From positions 15,774,722 to 15,838,721 of the forward strand of contig CM055108.1 of assembly GCA_029204225.1 (NCBI GenBank): 64,000 nt of DNA. The letters are read 5' to 3'. The position numbers and the translations under genes are program-made. This DNA is from Diphasiastrum complanatum. Lineage: Eukaryota > Streptophyta > Lycopodiopsida > Lycopodiales > Lycopodiaceae. Below the pieces are notes generated by a model that saw only the letters and a program-made list of their open reading frames with translations, searched no databases and had not been told where the DNA came from. Below, piece by piece: positions 62,105-64,000 of this stretch. How positions within the stretch are numbered: the first letter of the stretch is position 1; each line of letters opens with the position of its first letter.

Positions 62105-64000
62105 TCGAGGGTGATGAGGCTATTTGTTAAGAAGCAAATGACGAAGTGGTTGTGCGGGAGTAGCAGTCTAAACTATGATCATTGCTCGTCATAGATTCCA
62201 TATTTTCTAACATCTTAGTCTCGACTATCTTAGAAAAAAACTTGGTTGTACTATCCTAGAGACACATTTTTTTTTATTAAGTCTTTACCACTATATTCCT
62301 AGTAAGCTCTCAATGTAATCTATTGATGCTTGCAATGCCAAATGGCTGTTCAAAGCTTATGAGAAAAATTTCCTACTTATCTATGTTTATTGCAACCAAG
62401 AAATCTAACTCTGTTTTTTCTTGGTTCAACTCAAAGTCATATTTTTTCGTACAAGCAAGATGCCTAATTCAAAATTTCCTTCTTTAGAATTCAACAACCT
62501 TTGCATGTTCGTTCCAAATACAAAGGTAATGCCACTCACATTTGCGCTAAATGCAAAGCTTAGATGAGGATGTGTGACTCACCTTTTCTATTCTTGTCAG
62601 CTGTCTCTATCAACAACACTCACTAACTTTCCTATTGCACATTTCCATGTTAGGTCTAAAATATTTATCCACTTTATTTGTTACTTAATGATATTGTATT
62701 TATTGAATATCATGTTAATAGCTTTTAGCAATCTCTTAGAGTGATCTCTTTATGGAACATTTGGCTCAACATAAATAGTAGAAAATTTGGGAATGGTGAT
62801 TCTGCATCTCCCCTTTACTTCTCTTTAAAGATGATACCAAATCAGTTGCTCTTTGAGAAAATCGTCCCTTTCTATGTACTTTTGTATAGAGTTTTTAATC
62901 TATTGTTAACGTATTCGGGAAGGAAAACAAAAAGATGAAAAATGAAAAACAAAAAACCTTCGAACTTGTTGGGTAGCTTGGTTTACTTAGAGCATTATGA
63001 ATGGAGTAAGCCAATTCTTTTCCCCTTATGGCCCTGCCTCATGTTGAGGTTTCTTGATCTTAGGCAAGGCCCTCATCTTAGAGCAATGTTTGGAAAACCT
63101 CCCTAAAATTTTCCTTCTATATCATACATCTTCCAGAGGTTGTCGTTTTTTGAAAAATAGTCTTTTAAAACCTTGAACTAGAAAATGCTACATTTTATAA
63201 TTTGACAACTACTAAAGCTGTGTTGATTATAGTATCTATACAAAATAAACACATTCCAAAAAAATGATCAACACATCAGTTAAATTATACTGAGGACATT
63301 TAGTGCCTCAACTTGGCCCACTCCAACATGTAATTTCATGGTGAAGTGTGTTATAAATTTATGAATTAGCTATGTAGTGGCTTACACGTAGCTTTTACCA
63401 ATAATTGTGCAAAAAGTTGAACACTCACAAGATAGAACTTCACAATTTCAAAAATCCAACATATAATTTGCGTGCCATAAATTTCCTACAAAACCAAAAA
63501 GTTATCGATCTTCACAAAGTCACCAATTTAGAACATATCTATAAGATTGATTTTTGAGAAAATTTCTTGATTCCATTCTTGGACTTCACATATTTTCCCA
63601 AACAATACTTAATGCCATTGCAACAAAACTTTATCTTACAAGTTATACCTTACAGCCAATTTTTTTTCTGCTCTTGAAAGTCTTATCCATAGATTAAGAA
63701 CTCTATACAGAAGAAAATTGACTCAAAGAACATTGATACACTAGCCTCTTTTTGAAAAAAAAAAAAGTTCAGGGAAGATGCAAAAATCACCATTCCCAAA
63801 TTTCTTGCAACTTTTATCAAGCCATATGTTTTCATAAAAAGGTCACTTCTAGACTTTGCCAAAAGCAACTAACATGAGGTTCAACAAAAACGTCATCCCT
63901 TTTGTACTTTTTGTGAAAATCTAATAGTGGCTGAAGAATGATTTGCAAAAAATAAGAAATATCAATATTTTCAGTCATCCAATGATCCATGAATCTTGAA
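62105..64000. other. AT-rich stretch without recognised gene
   Basis: A 65-codon plus frame (62741-62938) and a 61-codon minus frame (63683-63868) show no motifs. No transposon domain, primer site or strong repeat is visible to the right edge. Confidence 0.5.

Noticed and set aside
63025-63080. GGCCCTGCCT..AGGCAAGGCC inverted words as a possible hairpin
   Set aside because: The arms are short and mismatched, with a 20-base loop, and nothing else around supports a functional RNA.

Overview
The window looks like repeat-dense nuclear DNA from a land plant. Long terminal repeat (LTR) retrotransposons of the plant Ty1/copia and Ty3/gypsy types, a spliced plant CACTA (En/Spm) transposon with GT..AG introns, a GC-rich LINE scrap and long (GA)n, (CT)n and (TG)n tracts account for almost everything that can be recognised. 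The retroelement primer-binding sites match initiator tRNA-Met (core TGGTATCAGAGC), as is usual in plants. I see no bacterial, plastid or mitochondrial genes, no rRNA or tRNA gene, and no convincing ordinary host gene. The clade within plants cannot be fixed from sequence alone; the style (large, old, nested elements) fits a large genome such as a gymnosperm, fern or repeat-rich angiosperm.

Layout. 1-2.6 kb: 5'-truncated minus-strand copia (family A, copy A1) running off the left edge. 2.7-7.3 kb: minisatellites, a LINE scrap and unassigned DNA. 7.5-10.8 kb: two LTRs of one copia family facing each other, broken into by a third element (family C) with a complete 5' LTR, primer site and decayed gag. 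13.2-17.9 kb: plus-strand copia B1 (5' LTR end, primer site, gag, protease, integrase, reverse transcriptase) that stops inside RNase H. 19.7-24.1 kb: minus-strand copia A2, nearly full length. 24-29.8 kb: mostly non-coding, with microsatellites and one 190-codon orphan frame. 29.8-31.1 kb: gypsy-type pieces in odd order. 31.4-33.9 kb: minus-strand copia D. 33.9-35.6 kb: the 3' half and 3' LTR of a second family B copy (B2), joined head-on to D. 35.7-36.0 kb: gypsy integrase scrap.

37.2-46.3 kb is the most interesting part: a plus-strand CACTA transposon. In order it has subterminal palindromes, a Transposase_24-like exon, a transposase-associated zinc domain, an uninterrupted 316-codon SET-domain frame, a TNP2 transposase core, DUF4218 and DUF4216. 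Most exon joins can be read from splice sites. A lysine-methyltransferase-like domain inside a transposon gene suggests chromatin interference, although part of the usual SET catalytic signature is altered.

46.6-49.4 kb: copia scraps, a 106-bp tandem array and a pair of strong foldbacks. 49.8-58.1 kb: gypsy DNA in which divergent LTRs lie head to head. This roughly 2-kb block occurs twice, 4.3 kb apart, and the second copy leads into a gag-less protease/reverse transcriptase remnant. The gypsy leader carries five repeated GTGCT..AGCAC stem-loops. 58.2-62.1 kb: scraps, a 46-bp tandem array and a decayed minus-strand multi-part frame. 62.1-64 kb: no recognisable gene. No element is visibly intact, so the genes do not form a working pathway; the biological logic is transposon capture, nesting and decay.
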